From: Pseudomonadales bacterium
GTDB taxonomy: Bacteria > Pseudomonadota > Gammaproteobacteria > Pseudomonadales > Halieaceae
Direction of reading: 5' to 3'
NCBI GenBank assembly: GCA_024234855.1
Contig: JACKNN010000001.1
Coordinates: 558,001 to 622,000, forward strand
DNA length: 64,000 bases
This document shows, piece by piece, positions 1-8,495 of the stretch. The position numbers were made by a program, and so were the translations under genes. A model generated the notes under the pieces. It worked only from the letters and a program-made list of their open reading frames with translations, was not told the origin of the DNA and searched no databases. Positions within the stretch are counted from its first letter, which is position 1, and each line of letters starts with the position of its first letter.

Positions 1-545
1 AGTGCGGCGGCCGCGCCCAGGCGCCGGTGGGGAGCGGTGTTGAAGATAATATCGCTGTCCGCCGGCAGGGTGAGCCAGCTGTTATCGGCCAGTTCCTGCT
101 CCAGTTGCCCCGCGGCCCAGCCGGCATAACCCAGGGCGATCAGGTGATCAGTGGGCCCGTTGTCATTGGCGATGGCGCGCAGGATATCGCAGGAGGTGGT
201 CAGGGTAATTTCGGGGGTGACCTTCAGGCTCGATTCCCAGCTTGAAGCGCAGTTGCGATGCAGTACAAAACCGTGGTCGATTTGCACCGGGCCGCCCGCC
301 ATGACCGGTAAGTCGGCGAAGTCGCGGCAGGGTTTGATCGCCAGGTGTTCGAATATTTCCGCCACCGACAGCTCCAGTGGCTGATTGATGACTATTCCCA
401 TTGCGCCACTTTCGCCGTGTTCACAGATGTAGGTAATACTCTGGGAAAATATACCTTCGGACAGTGTCGGCATAGCCAGCAGGAAGTGGTCGCGCAGGCA
501 GTCGCTGCTTCTGGCGGTGTTGACGGAAAATCGTCCGGACATCAT
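1..545 (-). CDS. yqgE: YqgE/AlgH family protein (partial, C-terminus off the left edge)
   Basis: The reading frame opens at ATG 545 (a second ATG follows directly) and stays open to the left edge, about 181 codons, so the C-terminal end is missing. The upstream sequence GGGAGGGAGCC is a good ribosome-binding site. The visible protein has the family pattern: an N-terminal DHFLLAMPTL segment, then GIFSQSITYICEHGESGAMG, VINQPLEL, GGPVQIDHGFVLH and GYAGWAAGQLE. This is the UPF0301/DUF179 fold, a small cytoplasmic protein of unresolved biochemical role that was linked to alginate regulation in Pseudomonas (AlgH). It follows the tonB-like gene on the same strand, 58 bp away. In Pseudomonas the order gshB-tonB-yqgE-yqgF is conserved, so ruvX/yqgF would be expected just outside the window. 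Confidence 0.93.
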   Translation of the reverse strand, partial: MMSGRFSVNTARSSDCLRDHFLLAMPTLSEGIFSQSITYICEHGESGAMGIVINQPLELSVAEIFEHLAIKPCRDFADLPVMAGGPVQIDHGFVLHRNCASSWESSLKVTPEITLTTSCDILRAIANDNGPTDHLIALGYAGWAAGQLEQELADNSWLTLPADSDIIFNTAPHRRLGAAAA

Positions 546-603
546 ATAAGGCTCCCTCCCGGGCCGTTTCTGCTTTCATGGGCGGGCCGCCGAACGACAA
601 ACC

Positions 604-1464
604 CTAATGCGAGCTTAGCCGGTTTTCCTGGAATTGCCATGTGCGAATTATTTCCAGCTGGTCGGTGGTCGCCCTCAATTCGGCCGGGAAAGGGGCGTAG
701 GGGGAAGCCATTCGCACGATCTTGATCGCGGCTTCGTCGAGGACTGCATAACCGGAGGATGACAGCAGGCGGATGTCCTGCAGGCTGCCGTCGGCGCGAA
801 TCACGACCAGCAGGCGCAATTTGCCATAGAGACCGTAGCGCACAGATGCCTCGGGATAGTACTTGTTCCCCACTGCCTCGACTCGCCGGCGCCAGTCCAG
901 CAGGTAGGCGGCGTCTACCGACTGCCGTGCCGCCACCGAGGTCAGTCTCCTGACCCTCGGCATCTCAGCGTAGTTGCGACTCTGTTCATCGAGTTCCGCC
1001 TCGAGGTAGGCCAGCTCCCGGGTCAGTTTATCGACCTCGGGACTGACGCCCAGCAGCGGCAGTTGCTCCTTCTCCCGTTGTTCCGGCGCCACGGTCCGCA
1101 GGGCAGCGGCGGCGGTGGTCACCGTATCGCGGTGCGGATCGTCGGGGCTTTCCTGGGGCTGCAGCAGTGCCTGAGGCCCGGCCTCGCCATCGCTGGTCAG
1201 CGCGTTGTCCGGGCTGGTGAGCTGGGCCACCTCGGCTGAATCGCCGCCGCCGTCCTGGTTGGCCTGGGCGATATGGCGTGCCTCGTTGAGCGCCTGGTCG
1301 TTGGGCCTGGTGGCCAGGGTGACCTCGATCTGCGGCGTGCGATAGTCGGCCGGGCTGGATTGAAATGAAATACCCAGCAGCAGGGCCGCGTGCAGGGCGA
1401 GCGCCAGCAACACGGCATTGCGCAGCCGGCTGTGCTTGCTGTATCCCGCTTCAAGGTAGTACAT
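604..1464 (-). CDS. Energy transducer TonB family protein
   Basis: This 286-residue protein has one N-terminal membrane anchor (about residues 16-35, NAVLLALALHAALLLGISF). A long polar, Gln/Asp/Glu-rich linker follows (about 40-190, with a likely coiled coil near 140-165). A C-terminal TonB domain ends it (about 200-280), containing YPEASVRYGLYGKLRLLVVI and a TWQF end. Such proteins pass proton-motive force from ExbB/ExbD complexes to outer-membrane receptors. The linker is not the classic Pro-Lys repeat. It sits 32 bp downstream of gshB and ahead of yqgE, the position of the TonB-like gene in Pseudomonas. No exbB/exbD is adjacent, so its partner complex cannot be read from context. It is clearly distinct from the TonB at 46.4 kb, which belongs to a complete operon. 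Confidence 0.88.
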   Translation of the reverse strand: MYYLEAGYSKHSRLRNAVLLALALHAALLLGISFQSSPADYRTPQIEVTLATRPNDQALNEARHIAQANQDGGGDSAEVAQLTSPDNALTSDGEAGPQALLQPQESPDDPHRDTVTTAAAALRTVAPEQREKEQLPLLGVSPEVDKLTRELAYLEAELDEQSRNYAEMPRVRRLTSVAARQSVDAAYLLDWRRRVEAVGNKYYPEASVRYGLYGKLRLLVVIRADGSLQDIRLLSSSGYAVLDEAAIKIVRMASPYAPFPAELRATTDQLEIIRTWQFQENRLSSH

Positions 1465-1496
1465 CGAGGCAGTTTATCCGAATATTACAGCCTGTT

Positions 1497-2453
1497 TCAC
1501 CGCCCGCTTGCCAGCTGCCGGGCAATACAATCCATCAGTTGTGCCCCGATGTCCGTGTTGTAGCCGCCGTCAATCTCGCGAATACAGGTCGGGCTGGTGA
1601 CGTTGATCTCGGTGAGGTAGTCGCCGATGATATCCAGGCCTACAAACAACAACCCTTTTTCCCGCAGGCTCGGGCCTACCTGGGTCGCAATCCAGCGGTC
1701 CTTTTCCGACAGGGGCTGGGGTCGACCCGAGCCGCCCGCCGCCAGGTTGCCGCGGGTCTCGCCCACCTCCGGAACCCGCGCCAGGCAGTAGGGTACCGGC
1801 TCACCGTTGATCATCAGGATGCGCTTGTCGCCCTCGACAATCTCCGGGATGTAGCGTTGCGCCATTATAGTCTGGCGGCCGTGGCCGGTGAGCATTTCCA
1901 GGATGACACTGATATTAGGATCATCGTGTTTTACCCGGAAAATCGCTGTGCCGCCCATCCCGTCCAACGGCTTGAAGATCACGTCCTGGTGCTGTCGATG
2001 AAAAGCCCGCAGACGTTTCGGGTCTGCGCTCACCAGCACCGGCGGGCAGCATTGGGGAAAATGGGTCGCGAAAATCTTCTCGTTGCAGTCCCGCAGGCTC
2101 TGGCACCGATTCACCACGAGTGTGCCCTGGCGTTCCGCCTCTTCCAGGATATAGGTGCTGTAGATGTACTCGTTATCAAAAGGCGGATCCTTGCGCATCA
2201 GGATCACGTCAAGATCGGCCAGGGTGCGCTCCTCGCGCGGGCCCAGCGCAAACCAGCTTTGTGGGTCGTGGAAGACGGTGAGCGGGGCCATACTGGCTCT
2301 GGCGACGCCCTGCTCGAGGTACAGGTCGCTCTGCTCCATGTAGTACAGCTGCCAGTCCCTCGCTTCGGCCGCCCACAACATGGCGAGCGTGCTGTCCTTT
2401 TTGTAGTTGATGTCGGCGATAGGGTCCATCACCACGCCCAGCTTTAACGTCAT
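1497..2453 (-). CDS. gshB: Glutathione synthetase
   Basis: GshB joins gamma-glutamylcysteine and glycine with ATP, the second step of glutathione synthesis, in the cytoplasm. The 318 residues match the usual length (about 316). The N-terminus LGVVMDPIADINYKKDST is the family's substrate-domain signature. The ATP-grasp part shows KPLDGMGGTAIFRV near residue 160 and DIIGDYLTEINVTSP near 275, which carries the metal and ATP ligands. ATG 2453 has GGTGAG upstream. It is probably the first gene of a minus-strand operon with the tonB-like gene and yqgE, an arrangement shared with pseudomonads. The 179 bp between it and the divergent hydrolase gene should hold both promoters, but I could not pick convincing boxes. 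Confidence 0.97.
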   Translation of the reverse strand: MTLKLGVVMDPIADINYKKDSTLAMLWAAEARDWQLYYMEQSDLYLEQGVARASMAPLTVFHDPQSWFALGPREERTLADLDVILMRKDPPFDNEYIYSTYILEEAERQGTLVVNRCQSLRDCNEKIFATHFPQCCPPVLVSADPKRLRAFHRQHQDVIFKPLDGMGGTAIFRVKHDDPNISVILEMLTGHGRQTIMAQRYIPEIVEGDKRILMINGEPVPYCLARVPEVGETRGNLAAGGSGRPQPLSEKDRWIATQVGPSLREKGLLFVGLDIIGDYLTEINVTSPTCIREIDGGYNTDIGAQLMDCIARQLASGR

Positions 2454-2632
2454 AGCTCACCTGCTCGCCGCTACAGAAAATAGTCGAGCGGATAACTTAC
2501 GCAAAGGCGCCAGCCGGTGCAAGCGCGATACCGGCGCCCGGAGTATGGGCACCGCGTAGGATATGCATTACGCTGGCCAGCGCATTACAATGGGCGCCGC
2601 TGAAATCAACCTAATGAAAGGGATGGAGTATT

Positions 2633-3892
2633 ATGAGCTGGGCAGGGGTATATTTTTTTCTGGCGGTGGTGAGTGCGCTGTGCACGCTCAGCGCCATCGT
2701 ACAGGCCCGCAGGTTGTACTGGTTTGTGCCATTTTATTTCCTGGCTGCCTGGCTGTGCGGTGAGCTGGCGCTGATTCACCTGATCTGGCAGGTGGCGCTC
2801 ACGGCGTTGCTGGCATTTACCGGCGGTCTTTGGGACCCGCTGGCACAGGCCGGGCTGGGGTTTTTCGCCCTGTCCTGGCTTGGCCTGGTGTATCTCCACT
2901 GCCAGGCGATGGACAGTTCATATTATTTGATCGCCGCCCTGCGCCGTGCTCTGGGGCCGGATTATCGCGCCCAGATTCCAATCGAGCGCCAGCGTGTGCT
3001 GGCGGATGATATCGTCGCCAGACACTGGTTGCGGCCGTTCCGTTTCAAACGCCAGGGCGTGCGCCGGCACAGTCATATCAGTTATGCCGATGCCGGCAAG
3101 CGCAACCTGCTGGATATTTACCATCCGCAGGAGCCGCGCGAGGGCGGCTTCCCGGTGTTGTTGCAGGTACATGGCGGTGGCTGGATGATCGGGGAGAAGG
3201 AGCAGCAGGCGTTGCCATTGATGTACCACATGGCCCAGCGCGGGTGGCTGTGCGTTGCCATCAATTATCGGCTGAGCCCGAAAGTGGCTTTCCCCGCGCA
3301 TATTATCGATGTGAAAAAAGCAATCGCCTGGATTCGGGAGCATATTGGCGAATACGGCGGCAATCCGAATTTTATTGCGATAACCGGCGGCTCTGCCGGC
3401 GGCCATCTCAGCTCGCTGGCGGCACTCACACCCAATCGCCAGGAGTGGCAACCCGGATTCGAGCAGGCGGATACCGCATTGCAGGCCGCGGTGCCTTTTT
3501 ACGGTGTCTACGACTTTGTCGACCGCTCTGATATTCGCCCGGAGATGTCGATGGAGAAAATGATGGCTGATCGGGTGATGCAGTGCACTTTGCAGGAGAA
3601 CAGGCCACTGTGGGAGGCGGCATCGCCCATCAGCCATATTTCTGCCGATGCACCACCCATGTTCGTCATTCAGGGCAGCCACGATTCTTTGGTGTGGGTG
3701 GAAGAGGCGCGGGTATTTGCCTCGGCCTTGCAATCGGTGGCCAGCCAACCGGTCGCGTACGCAGAATTGCCGGGAGCGCAGCACGCTTTCGAGATTTTCC
3801 ACTCGGTGAGAACTGATCACACCGTCAATGCGGTGAGCCATTTCCTCGAGTGGACCCATGGGCGCTGGCTGCAGCAATCGGTGGCGGCGTAA
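2633..3892 (+). CDS. Membrane-anchored alpha/beta hydrolase (esterase/lipase, HSL-like)
   Basis: This 419-residue protein has about 100 hydrophobic N-terminal residues forming probably three membrane segments (near 4-22, 29-50 and 75-96). A soluble alpha/beta-hydrolase domain follows. The oxyanion motif HGGGW starts at His180 and the nucleophile motif GGSAGG carries Ser254. A GSHDSLV segment supplies the likely acidic residue and AQHAFEIF the likely catalytic His. This is the hormone-sensitive-lipase/BD-FAE type of esterase; the substrate is unknown. ATG 2633 follows GGATGGAG. It stands alone, convergent with rsmE, with 26 bp between the stop codons. The membrane anchor suggests action on lipids or acylated substrates at the inner membrane, which is inference. 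Confidence 0.88.
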   Translation: MSWAGVYFFLAVVSALCTLSAIVQARRLYWFVPFYFLAAWLCGELALIHLIWQVALTALLAFTGGLWDPLAQAGLGFFALSWLGLVYLHCQAMDSSYYLIAALRRALGPDYRAQIPIERQRVLADDIVARHWLRPFRFKRQGVRRHSHISYADAGKRNLLDIYHPQEPREGGFPVLLQVHGGGWMIGEKEQQALPLMYHMAQRGWLCVAINYRLSPKVAFPAHIIDVKKAIAWIREHIGEYGGNPNFIAITGGSAGGHLSSLAALTPNRQEWQPGFEQADTALQAAVPFYGVYDFVDRSDIRPEMSMEKMMADRVMQCTLQENRPLWEAASPISHISADAPPMFVIQGSHDSLVWVEEARVFASALQSVASQPVAYAELPGAQHAFEIFHSVRTDHTVNAVSHFLEWTHGRWLQQSVAA

Positions 3893-3918
3893 GCGGTAAA
3901 CGGGGGCAGCGGCCCGCT

Positions 3919-4662
3919 TCAGCCGGTGGTGGCCCCGCCCATATCGCCCCAGCGCGCCTGAAGGATAGCGATAGCCGCCAGTGGCGCGGTCTCGGTGCGT
4001 AAAACCCGCGGCCCCAGCTGCAACGAACTGAAGCCGGCCTGTTCGGCGGCGCCGATTTCTGTCGGGCCAAGCCCCCCCTCGGGGCCGACCAGCAGGGCGA
4101 CGCTGGCCGGTGTTGACGCCCCAGGATCGCCACTACCTGCAGTGGGATGCAACACCAGCCGAAGATCGGCCTGCACGCCATGCAGCCACTGTTCCAGTGT
4201 TAGCGGCGGCAGTATCTGCGGCAATCGGTTGCGGCCGCACTGCTCACAGGCGCTGGTGGCGATCTGCTGCCAGTGGCGTAGTTTCCTGTCGCCGCGCTCC
4301 CCACCCAGCCGCACCTCCGTGCGCTCGGTCACCAGTGGTGCGATGGAGCTGACGCCCAGCTCGGTGGCTTTCTGCACCACCCAGTCCATTCGGTCACCGC
4401 GGGAGATGGCGATACCCAGTTGCAGCCGCAGGCTGGATTCGCACTCGATTGCTTCGAAACCGTAGGTTGTGGCGAGTACGGATTTGCGGTCGATTGCCGC
4501 TATGGACGCCGGGTACTGGCCCCCGCTGCCGTCAAACAGGATAAGGCCGTCGCCCACCTTCATGCGCAGCACCCGGGACAGGTGCTGGCTGGGGCCGGGT
4601 TCGAGTTCGACAGTCGCATCGGCCCGCAGCAGTTGCCCGGTGTAGATCCGCGGTACGCGCAT
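3919..4662 (-). CDS. rsmE: 16S rRNA (uracil(1498)-N(3))-methyltransferase
   Basis: RsmE methylates N3 of U1498 in 16S rRNA of the small subunit, using SAM. The 247 residues (usual about 243) show an N-terminal PUA-like part (MRVPRIYTGQLL, then HLSRVLRMKVGD) and the C-terminal SPOUT knot with LLVGPEGGLGPTEI and LGPRVLRTETAPLAAI. The gene lies 12 bp downstream of metF on the same strand and is probably co-transcribed with the methionine-cycle genes, whose product SAM it uses. It is convergent with the hydrolase gene. Confidence 0.96.
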   Translation of the reverse strand: MRVPRIYTGQLLRADATVELEPGPSQHLSRVLRMKVGDGLILFDGSGGQYPASIAAIDRKSVLATTYGFEAIECESSLRLQLGIAISRGDRMDWVVQKATELGVSSIAPLVTERTEVRLGGERGDRKLRHWQQIATSACEQCGRNRLPQILPPLTLEQWLHGVQADLRLVLHPTAGSGDPGASTPASVALLVGPEGGLGPTEIGAAEQAGFSSLQLGPRVLRTETAPLAAIAILQARWGDMGGATTG

Positions 4663-4674
4663 ATCAGCTGCCTG

Positions 4675-5514
4675 TTACAGCCCCAGGTTGCGGTAGATCT
4701 CCCGGGTGGGCTCCACCTGGTTCATGGTATAGAAGTGAATGCCCGGCGCACCGCTGTCCAGCAGGGTCTGGCACAACTGGGTAACCACTTCGATGCCAAA
4801 TTTACGGATACTGTCCTGGTCACCGTCGTAGCCTTCCACGCGCTGGCAGATCCAGCGTGGGATTTCGGCGCCGCAGTTGCGGGAAAATCGCGCGAGGTTG
4901 GCGAAATTGATGATGGGCATAATGCCGGCGTACACGGGTTTTGTGATGCCCGCCGCAGCGCACTGGTCGAGGAAGTAGAAGTAGGCCTCCACGTTGAAAA
5001 AATACTGGGTTATGGCGCCGTTGGCTCCCGCGTCCAGTTTGCCTTTCAGATAGCGGATGTCGCTGTCGTAGCTTTTCGCCTCGGGATGGATCTCGGGATA
5101 GGCCGCCACCTCGATCTGGAAATGATCGCCGGTCCGCTCGCGAATAAACGCCACCAGTTCGCTCGCGTACACCAGTTGCGAGGCGCCACCCATGCCCGAG
5201 GGCATATCGCCGCGCAGCGCGACCAGGCGGTTGATGCCGCGCTGCGCATAGGTGTCCACCAGCGCGCCGATGGCGTTCCTGTCATCCCCGCCGAAACTCA
5301 GGTGCGGCGCCACGTCGATACCGTCCTCGCGCATGGCCGATACCACGCCCAGGGTTGAGTCCCGTGTGGTACCGCCCGCGCCGTAAGTCACCGAGAAGAA
5401 CGCGGGATTGAGCGCATTCAGGGCGGGCGTGGTGTCCCGCAGCAATTTCACCCTGCCCTCCTCGGTGCGGGGCGGGAAGTATTCAAAGCTGATTCTCGGT
5501 TGCGGCTTTGGCAT
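4675..5514 (-). CDS. metF: Methylenetetrahydrofolate reductase
   Basis: MetF reduces 5,10-methylene-THF to 5-methyl-THF using FAD, giving the methyl group for methionine synthesis. I chose ATG 5514 (279 residues, MPKPQPRISFEYFPPRT) because the family starts just before SFEYFP and an AGGA lies upstream. A further in-frame start at 5565 would add 17 unlikely residues and overlap ahcY. Family motifs visible are YGAGGTTRD, RGDMPSG, YPEIHPEAKS, DAGANGAITQYFF and HFYTMNQ. It begins 13 bp after the ahcY stop, so the two are co-transcribed. With metK, ahcY and sahR upstream it completes a methyl-cycle operon; no metH or metE is in the window. Confidence 0.96.
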   Translation of the reverse strand: MPKPQPRISFEYFPPRTEEGRVKLLRDTTPALNALNPAFFSVTYGAGGTTRDSTLGVVSAMREDGIDVAPHLSFGGDDRNAIGALVDTYAQRGINRLVALRGDMPSGMGGASQLVYASELVAFIRERTGDHFQIEVAAYPEIHPEAKSYDSDIRYLKGKLDAGANGAITQYFFNVEAYFYFLDQCAAAGITKPVYAGIMPIINFANLARFSRNCGAEIPRWICQRVEGYDGDQDSIRKFGIEVVTQLCQTLLDSGAPGIHFYTMNQVEPTREIYRNLGL

Positions 5515-5527
5515 GACGGAGTCTGTC

Positions 5528-6919
5528 CTAGTACTTGTAGCTGTCCGGCTTGTAGGGGCCGTCAACCTTCACGTTGATATACTCCGCCTGTTCCGGGGTA
5601 AGGCGCGTCAGTACCGCGCCGAATCCGGCTACCATATGGGCGGCAACTTCCTCGTCGAGGATTTTGGGCAGCACTTCAACCGCCAGCGCCGCGGGCTTCA
5701 TGTTCGGCTCGAGATCGGCGAAGCGACGCTCGTACAGGTAGATCTGGGCCAGTACCTGGTTGGCGAAGGAGCCGTCCATGATGCGCGACGGGTGACCGGT
5801 GGCATTGCCCAGGTTCACCAGGCGCCCCTCGGATAGCAGGATCAGGTGGTCGTTGCTGGCGCGGTCCCGGTACACCTTGTGCACCTGCGGCTTCACCTCC
5901 TGCCACTCCCAGTTGCGGCGCATGAAGGCCGTGTCGATTTCGTTGTCAAAGTGGCCGATATTGCACACCACCGCACCGCTTTTCAGTGCCTTGAGCATAT
6001 TGGCGTTGCACACGTTGAAGTTGCCGGTAGCGGTGACCACCAGGTCGATGTTGCCCAGCAGCCCGGTGTCGATGCAGGCTTCGGTGCCGTCGTTGTTACC
6101 GTTCAAAAAGGGCGAAACCACCTCGTAGCCGTCCATGCAGGCCTGCATGGCGCAGATCGGGTCGATCTCGGTGACCCGCACTATCATGCCTTCCTGCCGC
6201 AGGGACTGGGCCGAACCCTTGCCGACGTCGCCGTAGCCGATAACCAGCGCTTTCTTGCCGGCCAGCAGGTGATCGGTGCCGCGCTTGATGGCATCGTTAA
6301 GGCTGTGGCGACAGCCGTACTTGTTGTCGTTCTTCGACTTGGTGACCGAGTCGTTGACGTTGACCGCGGGTATTTTGAGCGTGCCCTGCTTGAGCATCTC
6401 CAGCAGGCGATGCACCCCGGTGGTGGTCTCCTCGGTGACGCCGTGAATATTGTCCAGCATGGCGGGGTATTTCTCGTGCAGCATACCGGTGAGGTCGCCG
6501 CCGTCATCCAGCACCATGTTGGCGTCCCAGGGCGCGCCGTCCTTGAGGATGGTCTGCTCCAGGCACCAGTCGTACTCTTCCTCGGTCTCGCCTTTCCAGG
6601 CGAATACCGGCACGCCGGCGGCGGCGATCGCGGCGGCGGCGTGGTCCTGGGTAGAGAATATGTTACAGGAAGACCAGCGCACTTCGGCGCCGAGTTCGAC
6701 CAGGGTTTCGATCAGCACGCCGGTCTGGATGGTCATGTGGATACAACCCAGTATCTTGGCCCCCGCCAGCGGCTTGCTGTCCCGGTACTTGGCGCGCATC
6801 GCCATCAGCGCGGGCATCTCACCCTCGGCGATGTCCAGTTCCCTGCGGCCCCAGTCGGCCAGGGTGATATCGGCGACTTTGTAGTCCTGTTTGGTCTCTA
6901 CTTTCTTGGCTGTGCTCAT
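5528..6919 (-). CDS. ahcY: Adenosylhomocysteinase (SAH hydrolase)
   Basis: AhcY splits S-adenosylhomocysteine, the inhibitory by-product of methyltransferases, into adenosine and homocysteine, with bound NAD. The 463 residues are the normal length of the long proteobacterial form. Visible motifs are [59 protein letters not shown], the NAD loop [10 protein letters not shown] and the C-terminal end in KPDSYKY. ATG 6919 has AAGGAA upstream. A 386-bp gap filled with repeats separates it from metK, so it may have its own promoter despite sharing direction with sahR-metK. Confidence 0.98.
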   Translation of the reverse strand: MSTAKKVETKQDYKVADITLADWGRRELDIAEGEMPALMAMRAKYRDSKPLAGAKILGCIHMTIQTGVLIETLVELGAEVRWSSCNIFSTQDHAAAAIAAAGVPVFAWKGETEEEYDWCLEQTILKDGAPWDANMVLDDGGDLTGMLHEKYPAMLDNIHGVTEETTTGVHRLLEMLKQGTLKIPAVNVNDSVTKSKNDNKYGCRHSLNDAIKRGTDHLLAGKKALVIGYGDVGKGSAQSLRQEGMIVRVTEIDPICAMQACMDGYEVVSPFLNGNNDGTEACIDTGLLGNIDLVVTATGNFNVCNANMLKALKSGAVVCNIGHFDNEIDTAFMRRNWEWQEVKPQVHKVYRDRASNDHLILLSEGRLVNLGNATGHPSRIMDGSFANQVLAQIYLYERRFADLEPNMKPAALAVEVLPKILDEEVAAHMVAGFGAVLTRLTPEQAEYINVKVDGPYKPDSYKY

Positions 6920-7043
6920 ATTGGGTTCCTTGCGTTGTCGTCAATTGTCTGTGTTGGTCGTAATTGTGTTCTGTTCTGTTCGTTTCTTCGACGCCAGGCT
7001 CGCATCGAGTGGGAATTCCGATGTCAGCGACGGTAAATTAGTC

Positions 7044-7067
7044 TTGTTCCTTGTTCCTTGTTCCTTG
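7044..7067. repeat. Heptanucleotide tandem repeat in the ahcY leader region
   Basis: TTGTTCC is repeated three times and followed by a further TTG, perfect throughout. It lies about 125 bp upstream of the ahcY start, between the ahcY leader and the larger structured repeat element. Read on the ahcY strand it is an A/G-rich tract. Such short tandem arrays can vary in copy number by slippage, which here would change the spacing between an upstream promoter and ahcY. That effect is inference. Confidence 0.8.
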
Positions 7068-7082
7068 TCACGGCTCGATCGA

Positions 7083-7197
7083 GGTCGGGTATGCTGATAG
7101 TTAGTGTTGGGACCGTCTGAGGCCATGGATGGCCGAAGCGAGCCTACATGGACGTATTTACGGCGTGTCCCGACACTAACTATCAGCACACCCGACC
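7083..7197. repeat. Structured intergenic element with 31-bp inverted terminal arms (copy A)
   Basis: The arms 7083-7113 and 7167-7197 are reverse complements over 31 bp with two mismatches and enclose 53 bp. The enclosed part begins with GACCGTC (overlapping the left arm), forms a small stem-loop GGCCATGGATGGCC (7121-7134), then runs through CGAGCCTAC and ACGTATTTACGGCG (7152-7165). A related core occurs at 25789-25867 without the long arms. There is no coding potential, so this resembles a MITE- or REP-like non-autonomous repeat. The element lies between metK and ahcY, and as RNA it could fold into a long hairpin in the metK-ahcY transcript. Confidence 0.75.
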
Positions 7198-7294
7198 GCC
7201 ACAACCGCACCCCAATACCAACTATCAGCACACCCGACCGCCACAACCGCACCCCGATGCCAACATCAGCACACCAGGCCGTCGCAACCACGCC
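7179..7294. repeat. 42-bp tandem repeat array (about 2.8 copies)
   Basis: Copy 1 is 7179-7220 and copy 2 is 7221-7262. They are near identical, differing mainly in AATACCA versus GATGCCA at their ends. Copy 3 (7263-7294) is truncated and degenerate. Each unit starts with ACTATCAGCACACCCGACC, which is the outer part of the right arm of the inverted-repeat element, so the array looks like duplication of one end of that element. The array runs to 11 bp before the metK stop codon. Together with the heptamer repeat and copy A it accounts for most of the 386-bp gap between metK and ahcY; the remaining stretch nearest ahcY (6920-7040) shows no further feature I can name. Confidence 0.82.
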
Positions 7295-7305
7295 TTTTCT
7301 AATAG

Positions 7306-8460
7306 TTACAGCGCCGCCTTCAAAGCCTCCGCCCGATCCGTCCGCTCCCAGGTAAACTCCGGCAGCTCCCGCCCGAAGTGACCGTAAGCCGCCGTTTTGC
7401 GGTAGATCGGTCGCTTCAGGTCCAGCATCTCCACCAGGCCCTTCGGGCGCAGGTCAAAGTGTTCACGCACCAGTTCCGCGATACGCACATCGGACAATTT
7501 TCCGGTGCCGAAAGTATCGATGGAAATGGAGGTGGGTTCAGCCACGCCGATCGCGTAAGAGACCTGGATCTCGCAGCGATCCGCCAGCCCGGCAGCGACA
7601 ATGTTCTTGGCTACGTAGCGCCCGGCGTATGCCGCGGAGCGATCCACTTTCGAGGGATCCTTACCCGAGAAAGCGCCGCCGCCGTGACGGGCCATGCCGC
7701 CGTAAGTGTCGACGATGATCTTGCGGCCGGTCAGGCCGCAGTCACCCACCGGGCCGCCGATGATAAATTGCCCGGTCGGGTTGATATGGTAACGGGTGCC
7801 GGCGTGCATCCACTCGGCGGGCAGTACTTCCTTGATCACCAGGTCCATGATTGCCTCGTGGATATCGGCCTGGCTGATGTTGGCGTCGTGCTGGGTGGAC
7901 AGGACCACCGCGTCTATGGCGACGGGCTTGCCGTCCTCGTAGCGCAGGGTGACCTGGCTCTTGGCGTCGGGGCGCAGCCAGGGCAGGACGCCGTGCTTGC
8001 GCAGTTCGGCCTGGCGCTCCACCAGGCGATGGGCGTAATAGATGGGGGCCGGCATCAGCACGCTGGTCTCATTGGTGGCGTAGCCGAACATCAGGCCCTG
8101 GTCGCCCGCGCCCTGCTCGTGATTTTCGCTCTCGTTCACGCCCATGGCGATGTCCGGCGACTGTTTGCCGATGGCGTTCAGTACGGCGCAGGAGGCGCCG
8201 TCGAAGCCGACGTCCGAGCTGTTGTAGCCGATATCGAGAATCACCTCGCGCACGACATTTTCCAGGTCGACATAGGTGGAGGTGGTGACTTCCCCGGCCA
8301 CAATCGCCATGCCGGTCTTGACCATGGTCTCCACCGCTACCCGGGCATTGCGGTCGTCCTTGAGGATGGCGTCGAGTATGGCGTCGGATATCTGGTCCGC
8401 CATTTTGTCGGGGTGTCCCTCCGATACCGACTCGGAGGTGAAAATTGCGTATTCGCTCAT
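7306..8460 (-). CDS. metK: Methionine adenosyltransferase (SAM synthetase)
   Basis: MetK makes S-adenosylmethionine from methionine and ATP in the cytoplasm. From ATG 8460 the product has 384 residues, the standard length, starting [19 protein letters not shown]. The open frame continues 110 codons upstream into sahR, but that part is not MetK-like. Signature motifs are [12 protein letters not shown] near residue 120 and [16 protein letters not shown] near 265. It starts 35 bp after the sahR stop and is almost certainly co-transcribed with it. Candidate control is therefore by SahR through the palindrome upstream of sahR. No SAM riboswitch is possible in the 35-bp gap. Confidence 0.98.
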   Translation of the reverse strand: MSEYAIFTSESVSEGHPDKMADQISDAILDAILKDDRNARVAVETMVKTGMAIVAGEVTTSTYVDLENVVREVILDIGYNSSDVGFDGASCAVLNAIGKQSPDIAMGVNESENHEQGAGDQGLMFGYATNETSVLMPAPIYYAHRLVERQAELRKHGVLPWLRPDAKSQVTLRYEDGKPVAIDAVVLSTQHDANISQADIHEAIMDLVIKEVLPAEWMHAGTRYHINPTGQFIIGGPVGDCGLTGRKIIVDTYGGMARHGGGAFSGKDPSKVDRSAAYAGRYVAKNIVAAGLADRCEIQVSYAIGVAEPTSISIDTFGTGKLSDVRIAELVREHFDLRPKGLVEMLDLKRPIYRKTAAYGHFGRELPEFTWERTDRAEALKAAL

Positions 8461-8495
8461 ACTTGCTTCCTTACTGGCAGGTAAAATTTCTGGTG

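Noticed and set aside
5515..5565. Longer metF N-terminus (start 5565)
   Set aside because: It overlaps ahcY and adds Thr/Ser/Arg-rich residues not seen in the family; the ATG at 5514 has a Shine-Dalgarno.
5846..7036. 396-residue open frame on the plus strand
   Set aside because: Antisense to ahcY, with a His/Val-rich composition and no known fold.
7179..7294. CRISPR-like array
   Set aside because: The 42-bp units are direct tandem copies without unique spacers and derive from an inverted-repeat arm; no cas gene is present.
6920..7305. SAH riboswitch in front of ahcY
   Set aside because: I looked on the minus strand for the conserved SAH-riboswitch core and did not see it; a covariance-model search would be decisive.
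8461..8495. SAM riboswitch in front of metK
   Set aside because: Only 35 bp separate sahR and metK, too little for any known SAM riboswitch.
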